In this document: piece by piece, positions 43,038-51,654 of the stretch
Numbering within the stretch: position 1 is the first letter of the stretch
Layout: every line of letters starts with the position of its first letter
Source: Pseudomonadota bacterium
GTDB taxonomy: Bacteria > Pseudomonadota > Alphaproteobacteria > Rhizobiales > Pleomorphomonadaceae
DNA length: 58,181 bases
Reading direction: 5' to 3'
Assembly (NCBI GenBank): GCA_018262505.1
Contig: JAGSYV010000001.1
Location: forward strand, 1-58,181
Position numbers and translations under genes: made by a program
Notes under the pieces: model-generated
Database searches by the model: none
What the model saw: the letters and a program-made list of their open reading frames with translations, nothing else
Told to the model about the DNA's origin: nothing

Positions 43038-43556
43038 TCAGCAAGCGTCAGCCGGCATGGCGACCGCGGGAGTCTCCTGAAACGACTTGGCCCAGTCGAA
43101 GACGGCTTGCTGCTGATCCCGCATGAAGGTCACGTCGTCGACGACCGCATAGCCGAGGTCGGTCGCGGCGGTCGCAAATCCTTTCCGCGTGGCCGGGTCC
43201 ATTTCGCCGCTTTTGAGCTTCTGCTGGTTGACGATGATGGCGCCGATCAGCGGCCACCCTTTCCGGTGCGAGAATTCAAGCAAGCCAGCGAGGTGGCTCG
43301 TCATGGCGTATCGCTTTTTCGCCCAGTCGACGCCGCTCTCCTGGGCAAGCTGCCCATAGGAAAGATAATTTCCGGCACGCGCCGCCTTCAGCACGGCGTG
43401 CAGCGTCTTGTCGAAATCGAGGCCACCGCCCTTGCGGCGCCCCATGTCCTCCAGCGCCTGGAGATAATAGGGGTCGGAGGTCAGCGCCTTGCGGCGATAA
43501 TTGTCGATGATGTTCTGGAGTTCGCTGTCCGTCCACTCGGCAACCGGCTTGGCCAT
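43038..43556 (-). CDS. unrecognised protein with MGMT-like winged-helix pattern
   Basis: A 172-residue soluble protein. The middle (YLSYGQLAQESGVDW, then HLAGLLEFSHRKGWPLIGAI, IVNQQKL) follows the pattern of alkyltransferase-like winged-helix domains, but the Cys active site is absent. The C-terminus is helical. It starts 15 bp after the 108-residue gene and would be co-transcribed with it behind an HsdS remnant. Function unknown; an accessory of a restriction locus is inferred. Confidence 0.7.
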   Translation of the reverse strand: MAKPVAEWTDSELQNIIDNYRRKALTSDPYYLQALEDMGRRKGGGLDFDKTLHAVLKAARAGNYLSYGQLAQESGVDWAKKRYAMTSHLAGLLEFSHRKGWPLIGAIIVNQQKLKSGEMDPATRKGFATAATDLGYAVVDDVTFMRDQQQAVFDWAKSFQETPAVAMPADAC

Positions 43557-43571
43557 CTTCGTCTCCGCTAA

Positions 43572-43898
43572 TTACGAGACGGCGGCCTTCCTGAGGCTCA
43601 GGCGGTAATGCGCCGGCACGACCTCTTCAAATAGCACGATATCGCCTGGAGCAGCGCCTGTTCGCTCGAAAAAGCTTTGAACGAACTCACGGGCGCGAAT
43701 GAACTTACGCGGCCGGCCATGCCGGGACTTCGGAATGTCGGCGTTGACCTTGAGGTCCTTGAATTCGAGCCGGATCGATTTTGGCGCCTTCGCGGGCACA
43801 CCTTCGACCTCCGGCATCAGGTGCCCAAGGATCGCCGTGATGTAGATATGGAAATTCTTGAGGTTCCCCGGCGTCAGCTGGCTCTCGTAGACGGTCAT
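43572..43898 (-). CDS. unrecognised small protein coupled to an HsdS remnant
   Basis: A 108-residue protein starting MTVYESQLTPGNLKNFHIY. Its C-terminal half (RPRKFIRAREFVQSFFERTG, then GDIVLFEEVVPAHYRLSLRK) has the strand pattern of a DNA-binding pseudobarrel such as those in some restriction enzymes; this is a weak resemblance. The ATG at 43898 overlaps the stop of the HsdS frame (ATGA), so it was translated with hsdS. Intact. Confidence 0.7.
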   Translation of the reverse strand: MTVYESQLTPGNLKNFHIYITAILGHLMPEVEGVPAKAPKSIRLEFKDLKVNADIPKSRHGRPRKFIRAREFVQSFFERTGAAPGDIVLFEEVVPAHYRLSLRKAAVS

Positions 43899-44083
43899 TC
43901 CAATGTCTTCCTGGCTCTCGCCGGCTTGGGCGCCGCGCCCAGTCGGCGCGGATGCGATCGAGCAGGAGGCTGGCGGGGTCGTCGTTCGGTGCTGGAAACC
44001 AGCTCGCCAGGAAAGCCGAGGCGAGCACGCCATGGCTGGAGCGACCGGAAGGGCATTGTAGCATGTTTGCTCCGGGGAGCGGC
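43895..44083 (-). pseudogene. HsdS C-terminal remnant (type I restriction specificity subunit)
   Basis: Across two frames the minus strand reads GVLASA, then FPGELV, then PAPNDDPASLLLDRIRADW, then AAPKPARARKTLE and a stop. That is the characteristic end of type I HsdS proteins (F-GELVP-DPNDEPAS-LLERIRAER). At least three frameshifts in about 100 bp show decay. The stop overlaps the next gene's ATG. Nothing recognisable of the target-recognition domains, hsdM or hsdR remains in the window. Confidence 0.68.
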
Positions 44084-44168
44084 GATGAGCCGAAAATTCT
44101 GGTCGGCCCATTGAGGATGCCGCCCAACCCGCTTTCGCAAACACCACCCCGCCCGAGGTCCGGCAAGA

Positions 44169-44609
44169 CTAGATCACGCCCTTGCGGAATATGAAGCACC
44201 CGTAAGGGCCGGGATCGGATGTCCTGACCACGGCAAACGCCCGCTTGGCCGCCGCGTAGAACGCGAAGCGCTCCAGCGCCGCCGTGGGAACATGCCGCCC
44301 TTCGATCCGATCGACGACGGTCTGCATCGTCTGATGGATCGGCACGATCCTGTCGGGGGTGCCAACCACCTGCATGCGCATGACCGGCGCTTCGACGAAC
44401 GTGTCGAGCGGCATCAGCGACAACAGCGCTTCGGCGGCCCGCGGCAGATCGCACCCCGCCAGATCGAGCAACTGGCCGTGGGTCGTCTCGCGGGCGATCG
44501 TCACGGCGGGGTGGTTGATGTCGCAAAGCAGGATGTCGTCGCCGTGCCCCATCCTCATCAGCACATAGAGGAGGTCGGCGGTGACTACCGGGTCAATTCC
44601 CTTCAGCAT
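44169..44609 (-). CDS. fucU: FucU/RbsD-family sugar mutarotase
   Basis: A 146-residue mutarotase interconverting sugar anomers, close to L-fucose mutarotase. N-terminal MLKGIDPVVTADLLYVLMRMGHGDDILLCDINHPA contains the catalytic His of MGHGD; VVRTSDPGPYGCFIFRKGVI at the end is the family C-terminus. Follows the ABC operon after 46 bp on the same strand. Confidence 0.92.
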   Translation of the reverse strand: MLKGIDPVVTADLLYVLMRMGHGDDILLCDINHPAVTIARETTHGQLLDLAGCDLPRAAEALLSLMPLDTFVEAPVMRMQVVGTPDRIVPIHQTMQTVVDRIEGRHVPTAALERFAFYAAAKRAFAVVRTSDPGPYGCFIFRKGVI

Positions 44610-44655
44610 GAGCGCTGTCCTTCGCTGGATGAAAATGCACTGGAGGCTCGCCAGG

Positions 44656-45675
44656 TCAGCCTGGGTGCCGGCGTAGACTGTCGCCAAGGTTATGCAGGAT
44701 CTCGCGCAGTGCGCCCGAGCCGCCAACTGCGATCAGGATGGCACCCCACAGCGTCAGGGTGAGGAACTGGCTGAGGCCAAGCACGACGCAGGCGGTCGAA
44801 ATGATCTGCAGGATGACGAGCGCCAGCACGAGGCCGCCGACCTTGCCGAAGCCGCCGGCCGGATCGATGCCGCCGAGGACGCAGGCAAGAACCGTCACCA
44901 GCAGGTAGCTCTCCCCATAGGCGGCGTTGGCCGAGTCGAACCTGGCCATCATCAGCAGTCCGGCCATGAAGGCGAGCAGTGCCGTCAGCATGTAGATGCC
45001 GATGGCAACGCGCCCGGTATCGAAGCCGGAAAAGCGGAGCGCCCGCTCGCTGGACCCGAACATGGCGATCTTGATGCCGAGCGGCGTCCGACCGAGGAAG
45101 ATGCCGAGCGGGGCGGCGGCGCAGGCGAAGATGACGAGCGGCATCGGTATGCCGACGAGCGAGCCGTTGCCCAGGAAGACGATGGCGGCGGGAAAGCCGG
45201 AAATCACCGAACCGTGGCTGAGCGCGACGGCGATGCCCTTGATCAGCGTCATGCTGCCGAGCGTCGCGAGGATCGGGGAGATGCGCAAGTAGCCGATGAG
45301 GATGCCGTTGAACAGGCCGGCGACCAGCGCGACGGCGATACCGCAGAGCAGCGCCAAGCCGATCCAGCCGGCATAGACAAGGCCGGCGGCTTCCGGTGGG
45401 ATGCTGGTCAGTATGAAGGCCATGGTTAGCGCCGACAGGTCGGCGGTGGCGATGATCGACAGGTCAAAACCACCCGACAGCAGCGCCACCATCTGCGCCA
45501 GCGCCAAGAGGCCCAGTTCCGGCATCTGGTAGGCCATCGAGCGAAGGCCGAGTTCTCCGAACAGGCGGTCGCCGATCAGTCCGCCAAGACAGATCGCGAG
45601 TACGACGAGCAACAGGGAGAGACGAAGATAGGTCGCGTCGAGACGGCGCAGGAAACCGAGGGACAAGGGCATCAT
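44656..45675 (-). CDS. ribose-type ABC permease
   Basis: A 339-residue RbsC-like permease with about eight to ten helices. Motif LLSGGFDLSIIATADLSA near the start and YLLVTVLACVLGGIDPAGGFG in the last third are the family marks. ATGA overlap with the preceding permease. One half of a heteromeric channel. Confidence 0.93.
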   Translation of the reverse strand: MMPLSLGFLRRLDATYLRLSLLLVVLAICLGGLIGDRLFGELGLRSMAYQMPELGLLALAQMVALLSGGFDLSIIATADLSALTMAFILTSIPPEAAGLVYAGWIGLALLCGIAVALVAGLFNGILIGYLRISPILATLGSMTLIKGIAVALSHGSVISGFPAAIVFLGNGSLVGIPMPLVIFACAAAPLGIFLGRTPLGIKIAMFGSSERALRFSGFDTGRVAIGIYMLTALLAFMAGLLMMARFDSANAAYGESYLLVTVLACVLGGIDPAGGFGKVGGLVLALVILQIISTACVVLGLSQFLTLTLWGAILIAVGGSGALREILHNLGDSLRRHPG

Positions 45676-46667
45676 GCGGCTCCCGGGTTGTCGTACCAGC
45701 GACGGCGAACGTCGCGCGCCATGCTGGCGACGGCCACGACGATGATGATTCCGGTGAAGAATTGCGACCAGTAGGAGGAGACGCCGAGCAGCGTCAGGCC
45801 GTTCTGAACGACGGCGACGAGGGCGATGCCCAAGACGACGCCGAGGATGGTGCCAGAGCCACCCGTCGCGCTGGCCCCGCCGAGGAAGGCGGCGGCGATG
45901 ACGTCCAGCTCGCGGCCGACCAGGGCCGTCGGCGAGACCGACATGTTGTATTGGGCATGCACGATCGAGGCGAGCCCAGCCGCGAGGCCCATGTAGCCGT
46001 AGACGAACAGGTTGAGCCGGAAGACGTTGTAGCCGATGCGCCTGGCGGCCTCCACGTTGCCGCCCATGGCATAGATCTGCCGGCCGACGTTGGTACGGTT
46101 GAGCACGAACCAGGTCAACGCCAGCGCGACCGCGAGACCGATCATCTGGACGTTGATGAAATACTGATAGCCGTCCAGCGTCGTGTGGAAGGGGATGGCG
46201 ACCCCATCGGTGAACCACCCCGGCAGCGAAAAGATGTCCTGTCCCTTGGTCGCCGTCAGGACTAGGCCGAAGATCACGCTCTGCGTGGCGATGGTGACGA
46301 TGATCGCCGACAGGCCGAGGATGTTGATCAGCAGGCCATTGATGACGCCCAGGATGATGCCGATCGCCGCGGCGATCAGGAGCACGCCGAGCCAACCGAT
46401 GTCCCAACTGTTGGCGACGGTCAGGGCCGCATATTGCGCCACGGTGGCGACGGCCGCGAAGGACATGTCGATGCCGCCCGCTACCAGCACCACCAGCATC
46501 GCCGAAACCAGGATGCCGGTGTAGGCGTAGGAGCTGATGAGATCGACCCCATTCTGGAGGCTCAGGAAGTTGGGTCTGGCGATCGACAGCCCGACGAACA
46601 GGACTGCGAACAGAATGGCGAGCCAGAATTCCTGGCGCCGCGCAAAGGCTTTGAAGTGCTTAGGCAT
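45672..46667 (-). CDS. ribose-type ABC permease
   Basis: A 331-residue RbsC-like permease: VVLVAGGIDMSFAAVATVA, INGLLINILGLSAIIVTIAT, and GRELDVIAAAFLGGASATGGSGT are the canonical motifs. Overlaps the ATPase gene by 8 bp and the next permease by 4 bp. Together with its neighbour it forms the membrane channel. Confidence 0.94.
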   Translation of the reverse strand: MPKHFKAFARRQEFWLAILFAVLFVGLSIARPNFLSLQNGVDLISSYAYTGILVSAMLVVLVAGGIDMSFAAVATVAQYAALTVANSWDIGWLGVLLIAAAIGIILGVINGLLINILGLSAIIVTIATQSVIFGLVLTATKGQDIFSLPGWFTDGVAIPFHTTLDGYQYFINVQMIGLAVALALTWFVLNRTNVGRQIYAMGGNVEAARRIGYNVFRLNLFVYGYMGLAAGLASIVHAQYNMSVSPTALVGRELDVIAAAFLGGASATGGSGTILGVVLGIALVAVVQNGLTLLGVSSYWSQFFTGIIIVVAVASMARDVRRRWYDNPGAA

Positions 46668-48141
46668 AGACCGCCTCACCAATTTCGGCCTCGGATGAGC
46701 GATGCGCCATGAACTCGCCCGTGAAGCGGCCGTCGCGCATGATGAAGATACGATCGCAGTGGTAGAGGACCTCCGGGATCTCATCGGAGATCAGAATGAC
46801 GGCGAGACCTTTGGCGGCCAGTTCCCGGACGATCGAGTAGATGCCGTCCTTGCCCTGGAAGTCGACGCCGACCGTCGGGCTGTCGAGGATGAGAATGCGC
46901 GGATGGGTCGCCAGCCATTTGGCAATGACGACGCGCTGCTGGTTGCCGCCGGACAGGGTGCGAACAGCGTTGTCGGCGTTGGAGACCTTGATCTTGAGAT
47001 CGTTGATCCACGAGGTCACCAACTCGTTCCAGCTCGTCCGTCCGATCAACCCCGTCGGTCCGGCCAGGGAATCGATCACCGGCAGGGCGATATTGGTACT
47101 GATCGGCTGGTTCAGGATGAGCGACAGGGCGAGGCGATCCTCCGGCACGTAGGCGATACCGGCTTCGATCGCCTCGGTGTTGGAGGCAAACCGAACGGTC
47201 TTGCCATCGAGCCTGATCTCACCGGCATCGGGGCGACTCATGCCGAAGATCGACAGGGCGAGCTCGGTCCGGCCGGCGCCGAGCAGGCCGGTGATGCCAA
47301 GGATTTCTCCCGGATGCAGGTCGAAGCTGATGTCGTGATACTCGCCGGCCCGCGACAGGCCCTTGACGGACAGGAGCGGCTGTCCCCGATCGATCTGCCG
47401 GTCGGCGGTTTCATACTCGAACGTCTTGCCGGACATCAGATAGATGAGCTGTTTCTCGGTCATGCCGGCGGCGTCGTAGGTGCCGAGCTTGACGCCGTCG
47501 CGGATCACCGTGACCTTCTCGGCAATTTCCAGCACCTCGTCGAAGCGATGGCTGACGAACAGCACCGCGATGCCCTTGCGCTTCAGTTCCAGCGTCAGGG
47601 CCAGCAGCGAATCCACCTCATGGCGGGTCAGCGATGCCGTTGGCTCATCCATGATGACGAGTTTGGCGTCGGCGGCGATGGCGCGACAGATGGCGACCAA
47701 CTGGCGGTTGGCGATGGAAAGATCGCAAACCCGAGTATCGGGATCGAGACTGATATTGATACGGGCCATCGCGTCGGCGGCCATGCGCCGGATCGCCGAC
47801 CAGTCGGCGATGTGGGGATAGCCACGGTGCAGGCCGGCGGCAATGTTCTCGGCCACTGTGAGATTGGGGAACAGCGACAAGTCCTGGTAGATCACCTGAA
47901 TACCAAGACGACTGCTCTCGACCGTGGTCAGATGCGCGTAGCTCTCTCCGTCGACAATGATTTCACTTCCGGGGTCGGGGGGCTGAACCCCGGAAATGAT
48001 CTTGATCAGGGTCGATTTGCCGGACCCGTTGCCGCCAACAAGACAATGGATTTCGCCCTTGGCCAGGTCGAAATCCACGTTTGACAGGGCAAGGACGCCG
48101 CCAAACCGCTTGGACGTTTTGTTGATCTGCAAAAAGGACAT
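46660..48141 (-). CDS. ribose-type ABC ATPase (tandem domains)
   Basis: A 493-residue RbsA/XylG-like protein with two ABC domains. First: Walker A GGNGSGKSTLIKI (about 36-48), Walker B LVIMDEPTASLTRHE. Second: degenerate Walker A (GLLGAGRTEL), signature LSGGNQQRVVIAKWL, DSPTVGVDFQGK. Powers uptake by the two permeases. Confidence 0.95.
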   Translation of the reverse strand: MSFLQINKTSKRFGGVLALSNVDFDLAKGEIHCLVGGNGSGKSTLIKIISGVQPPDPGSEIIVDGESYAHLTTVESSRLGIQVIYQDLSLFPNLTVAENIAAGLHRGYPHIADWSAIRRMAADAMARINISLDPDTRVCDLSIANRQLVAICRAIAADAKLVIMDEPTASLTRHEVDSLLALTLELKRKGIAVLFVSHRFDEVLEIAEKVTVIRDGVKLGTYDAAGMTEKQLIYLMSGKTFEYETADRQIDRGQPLLSVKGLSRAGEYHDISFDLHPGEILGITGLLGAGRTELALSIFGMSRPDAGEIRLDGKTVRFASNTEAIEAGIAYVPEDRLALSLILNQPISTNIALPVIDSLAGPTGLIGRTSWNELVTSWINDLKIKVSNADNAVRTLSGGNQQRVVIAKWLATHPRILILDSPTVGVDFQGKDGIYSIVRELAAKGLAVILISDEIPEVLYHCDRIFIMRDGRFTGEFMAHRSSEAEIGEAVYA

Positions 48142-48200
48142 GACAAGTCAACCCTGCGAAGTCACAGACAAGAATTCAATCGTGACAGTGTCGGATCAGA

Positions 48201-49202
48201 TCAAAGCCCGAGCTTGATCAGAGCGTCGATCGTTGACTTGTCGATCGTCAGGATATCGTTGACCTCGACGACCTTGTTGACGTCGTCGACCTTCGCCACG
48301 CCCAGCTTGGGAAGCTCGATGCCGGTCTCGATCTTCTTGCCATCAAACACCATGCGGGCAAGGGCGACCATGCCGTAGCCGGCATCCTTCGGGCTCCACA
48401 GGAAGCCGCAGCGGATGACGCCGCTCTTGATATAGGCCTCGGCCTGCGAGGGAATGACCGTGCCGACGAGGGCGATCTTCTTCTCGAGGTGGCGCTGCTT
48501 GAGCACGTTGCCGGCGCCGATCGGACCGTTGGAGCCCATCGACAGGATGCCGCGCAGATTGGGATAGGTCTGTAGAACGTCCTGCGTCACCTTGGACGAC
48601 TGGTCGATGAAGTCGGCGCCGGGGAAGCGGTCGGCAATCATCTTCATCTTGGGATAGTGTTCTTTCTGATAGGCGATGGCGGCATCCGCCCACTGGTTAT
48701 GGCCGGTGGTGGTCAGCGTGCCGACGTAGACGACATACTCACCTTCCTCGCCCATTTCGCGGGCCAGCGCCTTCATCTGCGCTTCGCCGTAAGCCTGAGA
48801 ACTCATCAGGCCGAGATCCCAGGTCTTGTTTTCCTGAGTGGCCCCTTCCTGCGTGATGACGATGATGCCGGCGTCGCGGGCGCGCTGCACGGCTTGCGCC
48901 GTCACCTTGACGTCCAGCGGCACCAATCCGATGGCATCGACCTTCTTGGCGATCAGGTCGTCGATCAGCTTGACCTGCTGGGCCGGATCGGCCTGGGCCG
49001 GACCCACCATGGTGGTCGTGATGTTGAACTCCTTGCCGGCCTCTTCCAGGCCCTGGTTGAGAATGTTGAACCAGGGAACACCGGCCTCCTTGACCACGAC
49101 CGTCATGGTCTTGGCGTCGGAGGCCATAGCACTTGAGCCAAAGCCGAGCATAGCCACGGCCGCCGCGCAGCCGAGCAGCTTCAAGGAAACACGCCTATCC
49201 AT
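48201..49202 (-). CDS. ribose/rhamnose-type ABC substrate-binding protein
   Basis: A 333-residue periplasmic binding protein (Peripla_BP_4). Signal peptide to SSAMASD (about 28), then VVVKEAGVPWFNILNQGLEEAGKEF, DLIAKKVDAIGLVPLD, GILSMGSNGPIGAG. Resembles RhaS/LsrB-like aldose binders more than RbsB. ATG 49202 with GGAGG 8 bases upstream. First gene of the minus-strand operon ending in fucU. Confidence 0.93.
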   Translation of the reverse strand: MDRRVSLKLLGCAAAVAMLGFGSSAMASDAKTMTVVVKEAGVPWFNILNQGLEEAGKEFNITTTMVGPAQADPAQQVKLIDDLIAKKVDAIGLVPLDVKVTAQAVQRARDAGIIVITQEGATQENKTWDLGLMSSQAYGEAQMKALAREMGEEGEYVVYVGTLTTTGHNQWADAAIAYQKEHYPKMKMIADRFPGADFIDQSSKVTQDVLQTYPNLRGILSMGSNGPIGAGNVLKQRHLEKKIALVGTVIPSQAEAYIKSGVIRCGFLWSPKDAGYGMVALARMVFDGKKIETGIELPKLGVAKVDDVNKVVEVNDILTIDKSTIDALIKLGL

Positions 49203-49590
49203 CGTAACTCCTCCCAAAGGGACATCTGAAGTTGATGCTTTGCGAAATCGCTCGCTCCACCACAGCACAACTTCACAACATCACGTATTATGTGAAGTTA
49301 GATGTATGTCAAGGGTCCCAGATGGCCGTCGATGCCTGCCAAGTAGTAGCACGGAGACACCGTCGCTCTGATTCACTCAGGACGGCTTCGCCCGATAAAT
49401 TTCCCCGTAAAGAGGCGGTTTTTCCAACTCAGACCGCTCTGATTGTGTGATGCGTGCCTGACGCAACCGGCCGCGCGCCCAGTTCCCGACGCCGCTACGA
49501 CTAATTGCCTAGGCCATAGGTGATCATTCTCACTTCACTAATTTTAGTTTTTTTGTGATGTTGAGTCGCTTTTCGAGAAAGGGTGCTTCC
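49203..49590. promoter_or_regulatory. divergent control region of the two sugar operons
   Basis: 388 bp, AT-richer than surroundings, no credible gene. It holds the inverted repeat AACTTCACA (49269-49277) and TGTGAAGTT (49291-49299) with a 13-bp spacer, near the minus-strand promoter. A related half-site, CACTTCAC (49531-49538), lies near the plus-strand gene, suggesting one regulator, perhaps the RpiR protein of the cluster. Confidence 0.5.
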
Positions 49591-50577
49591 GTGTCAGACC
49601 TGCGCTTCGCTACTCGCCTGAATTCATTCGCCTGTCGTCCGGAGCTGGAGTGGCCGGGCCTTAGCGGCAAACCGTCCGTCGCCCAAATGGCGAAGCGGGC
49701 GGCCAGGGTAGGTGGACTCACCGACGTCGATCTCAACTATCCCGACCACGTCAACGGCGAGCCGGTAGCGCTGGCGCGGCAAATCCGCGACCTTGGCCTG
49801 GAGATCAACGGCCTCGCCATGCGCTACTACTCCAACCCGGCCTTCAAGATCGGCGCGTTCACCAACCCCGATCCCGTTGTTCGCCGCGAAGCGATCGAGC
49901 TCACCAAGCGCGGCATCGACGCTGCCCGCGAGATGGGCACGTCGCTGATGACGCTGTGGCTCGGTCAGGATGGCTTCGACTATGCCTTCCAGGCCGACTA
50001 TCGCAAGCTGTGGCAGGATGAGATCGACGGCATCCGCGAGGTCTGCGACCATGATCCCGCGTGCCTGATCAGCATCGAGTACAAGCCGAACGAGCCGCGC
50101 TCCTTCGCCGTGATGCCCGATTGCGCCACCACCCTTCTGGCCATCAAGGACGTCGACCGGCCGAACCTCGGCATCACGCTCGACCTCGCCCATGTGCTCT
50201 ACGCCGACGAGCAGCCGGCATTTGCCGCCGCGCTGGCCAGCAGCCACAGCCGCATTCTCGGCATCCACCTCAACGACGGCTATGCCAAGCGGGATGACGG
50301 CCTGATGGTCGGCGCCGTCCATCCGCTGCAGACCATCGAGCTGCTGCGCCAGATGCGCGCCGATGGTTACGGCGGCGCCATCTATTTCGACACCTTTCCC
50401 GACACCACCGGCCTCGATCCCGTTCACGAGTGCGAAGTGAACATCGCGACGGTGCGCCGGATGTTCGTCGTCATGGATCGTCTCGACGGCGACAATCGTC
50501 TTGCCGAGGCCATCGCCCGGCAGGACGCCGTTTCGGCCCTCGCCATTGTCAACGAACTCACCTTTGGCGGTGCCTGA
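49591..50577 (+). CDS. TIM-barrel sugar isomerase/epimerase
   Basis: A 328-residue xylose-isomerase-like AP-endonuclease-fold protein. Visible metal-site candidates: Glu in ISIEYKPNEPR, Asp in GITLDLAHVLYAD, His in GIHLNDGYAKRDD, and Asp in YFDTFPDTTGLDP. Such proteins isomerise or epimerise ketoses/aldoses. GTG 49591 is preferred (AAAGGG 7 bases upstream), giving SDLRFATRLNSF; upstream starts at 49555/49558 exist. First gene of the second sugar operon. Confidence 0.86.
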   Translation: MSDLRFATRLNSFACRPELEWPGLSGKPSVAQMAKRAARVGGLTDVDLNYPDHVNGEPVALARQIRDLGLEINGLAMRYYSNPAFKIGAFTNPDPVVRREAIELTKRGIDAAREMGTSLMTLWLGQDGFDYAFQADYRKLWQDEIDGIREVCDHDPACLISIEYKPNEPRSFAVMPDCATTLLAIKDVDRPNLGITLDLAHVLYADEQPAFAAALASSHSRILGIHLNDGYAKRDDGLMVGAVHPLQTIELLRQMRADGYGGAIYFDTFPDTTGLDPVHECEVNIATVRRMFVVMDRLDGDNRLAEAIARQDAVSALAIVNELTFGGA

Positions 50578-50635
50578 ATCCGCCGGCGCCGATGAAGACG
50601 CCGGTCAGCTTTTACTTGATGGGAGGACGAAGACT

Positions 50636-51594
50636 ATGAGGACCACTTTCAGATCGACGATTTGCGCGACGGTCGCCCTGGCGTTCATGGCCGGATCGGC
50701 CTGGGCGGCGGAGCTTGCCAAGCTGAACTCCGACACCGAGAAGGACCGCATCGCCTGGTCCGAGCTGGACGCCAAGTTCGGCCCGCTGCCGGCGCTGAAG
50801 TCCGGCCTGCGCGTCGGCGGCGTTTCCAAGACCCTGACCAACGAATACTGGCGGTCGCTGGGCGAGGGCTATCAGAAATACGCCGACAAGGTGGGCGTAT
50901 CGGTGGTCTATCAGGCCGCCCAGAGCGAGGGCGACCAACTCGGCCAATTGACCATCGCCGAGGGGCTGATCACGCAAGGCTATGACGTGCTTCTGGTGTC
51001 GCCGCAGACCGACGCCAACCTGCAGCCGATGATGGAGCAGGCCAAGGCGGCCAACATTCCCGTCGTCAACGTCAACGACGCGGTGATCCCGAGCGCCGAG
51101 CACTATGTCGGCAACGTCCAGCGCGACAACGGCGTGCGCGTCGCCCGCTGGTTCATCACTCCAAAAAGTTCGAGGTTGTTGCCTCAGTTCCCGGCAACTG
51201 GGATCGCCAGACCTCCTATGACGCGGCGACCAATATCCTGCAGCAGCATCCCGACCTCATCGGCTTCTACTGCAACAACGACGGCATGGCCCTTGGCGTG
51301 GTCGAAGCGGTCAAGGCAGCCGGCCTCGCCGACAAAGTGGCGGTATTCGGCACCGACGGCATCTCCGACGCCTATGCCTCGATCAAGGCCGGCGAGCTGA
51401 CCGGCACCGTCGACAGCTTCCCGGTGCTGACCGGTGAGGTTGCCATGGAGGCCGCTCTGCGCCTCGTCTCGGGCCAGGCTCTGCCGCGCGTCGTCTCGAC
51501 GCCGCAGGCGCTGATCACCAAGGACAACGTCGCCCGTTATCAGGATGCCGGCGACAAGCTTCGCGCCGTGCTGATCGAAGACGAGAAGAAGTAA
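50636..51594 (+). pseudogene. ribose-type ABC binding protein with internal deletion and frameshift
   Basis: Starts MRTTFRSTICATVALAFMAGSAWAA (signal peptide) and reads as a normal Peripla_BP_4 protein to VARWFI near 51160. It then loses frame; the other frame resumes at KFEVVASVPGNWDRQTSYDA, then LQQHPDLIGFYCNNDGMALG and an intact C-terminus ending 51594. The block of about 35 residues that normally joins these (GGKVAVIEG...QRTKGF region) is missing, a deletion of a length not divisible by three. The transporter would lack its binding protein. Ribosome site GGGAGG is intact. A collapsed assembly is the alternative. Confidence 0.83.
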
Positions 51595-51609
51595 GTCTCT
51601 CTAGGGATG

Positions 51610-51637
51610 GACGCCGGCCGGCTGTCCGGCCGGCGTC
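51610..51637 (+). terminator. intercistronic stem-loop between binding-protein and ATPase genes
   Basis: Perfect 12-bp stem GACGCCGGCCGG / CCGGCCGGCGTC with a CTGT loop and no U-run. Stems here often protect the upstream transcript end or dampen ATPase expression rather than fully terminate. Confidence 0.6.
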
Positions 51638-51654
51638 CGCCGGAGGATGCATTG

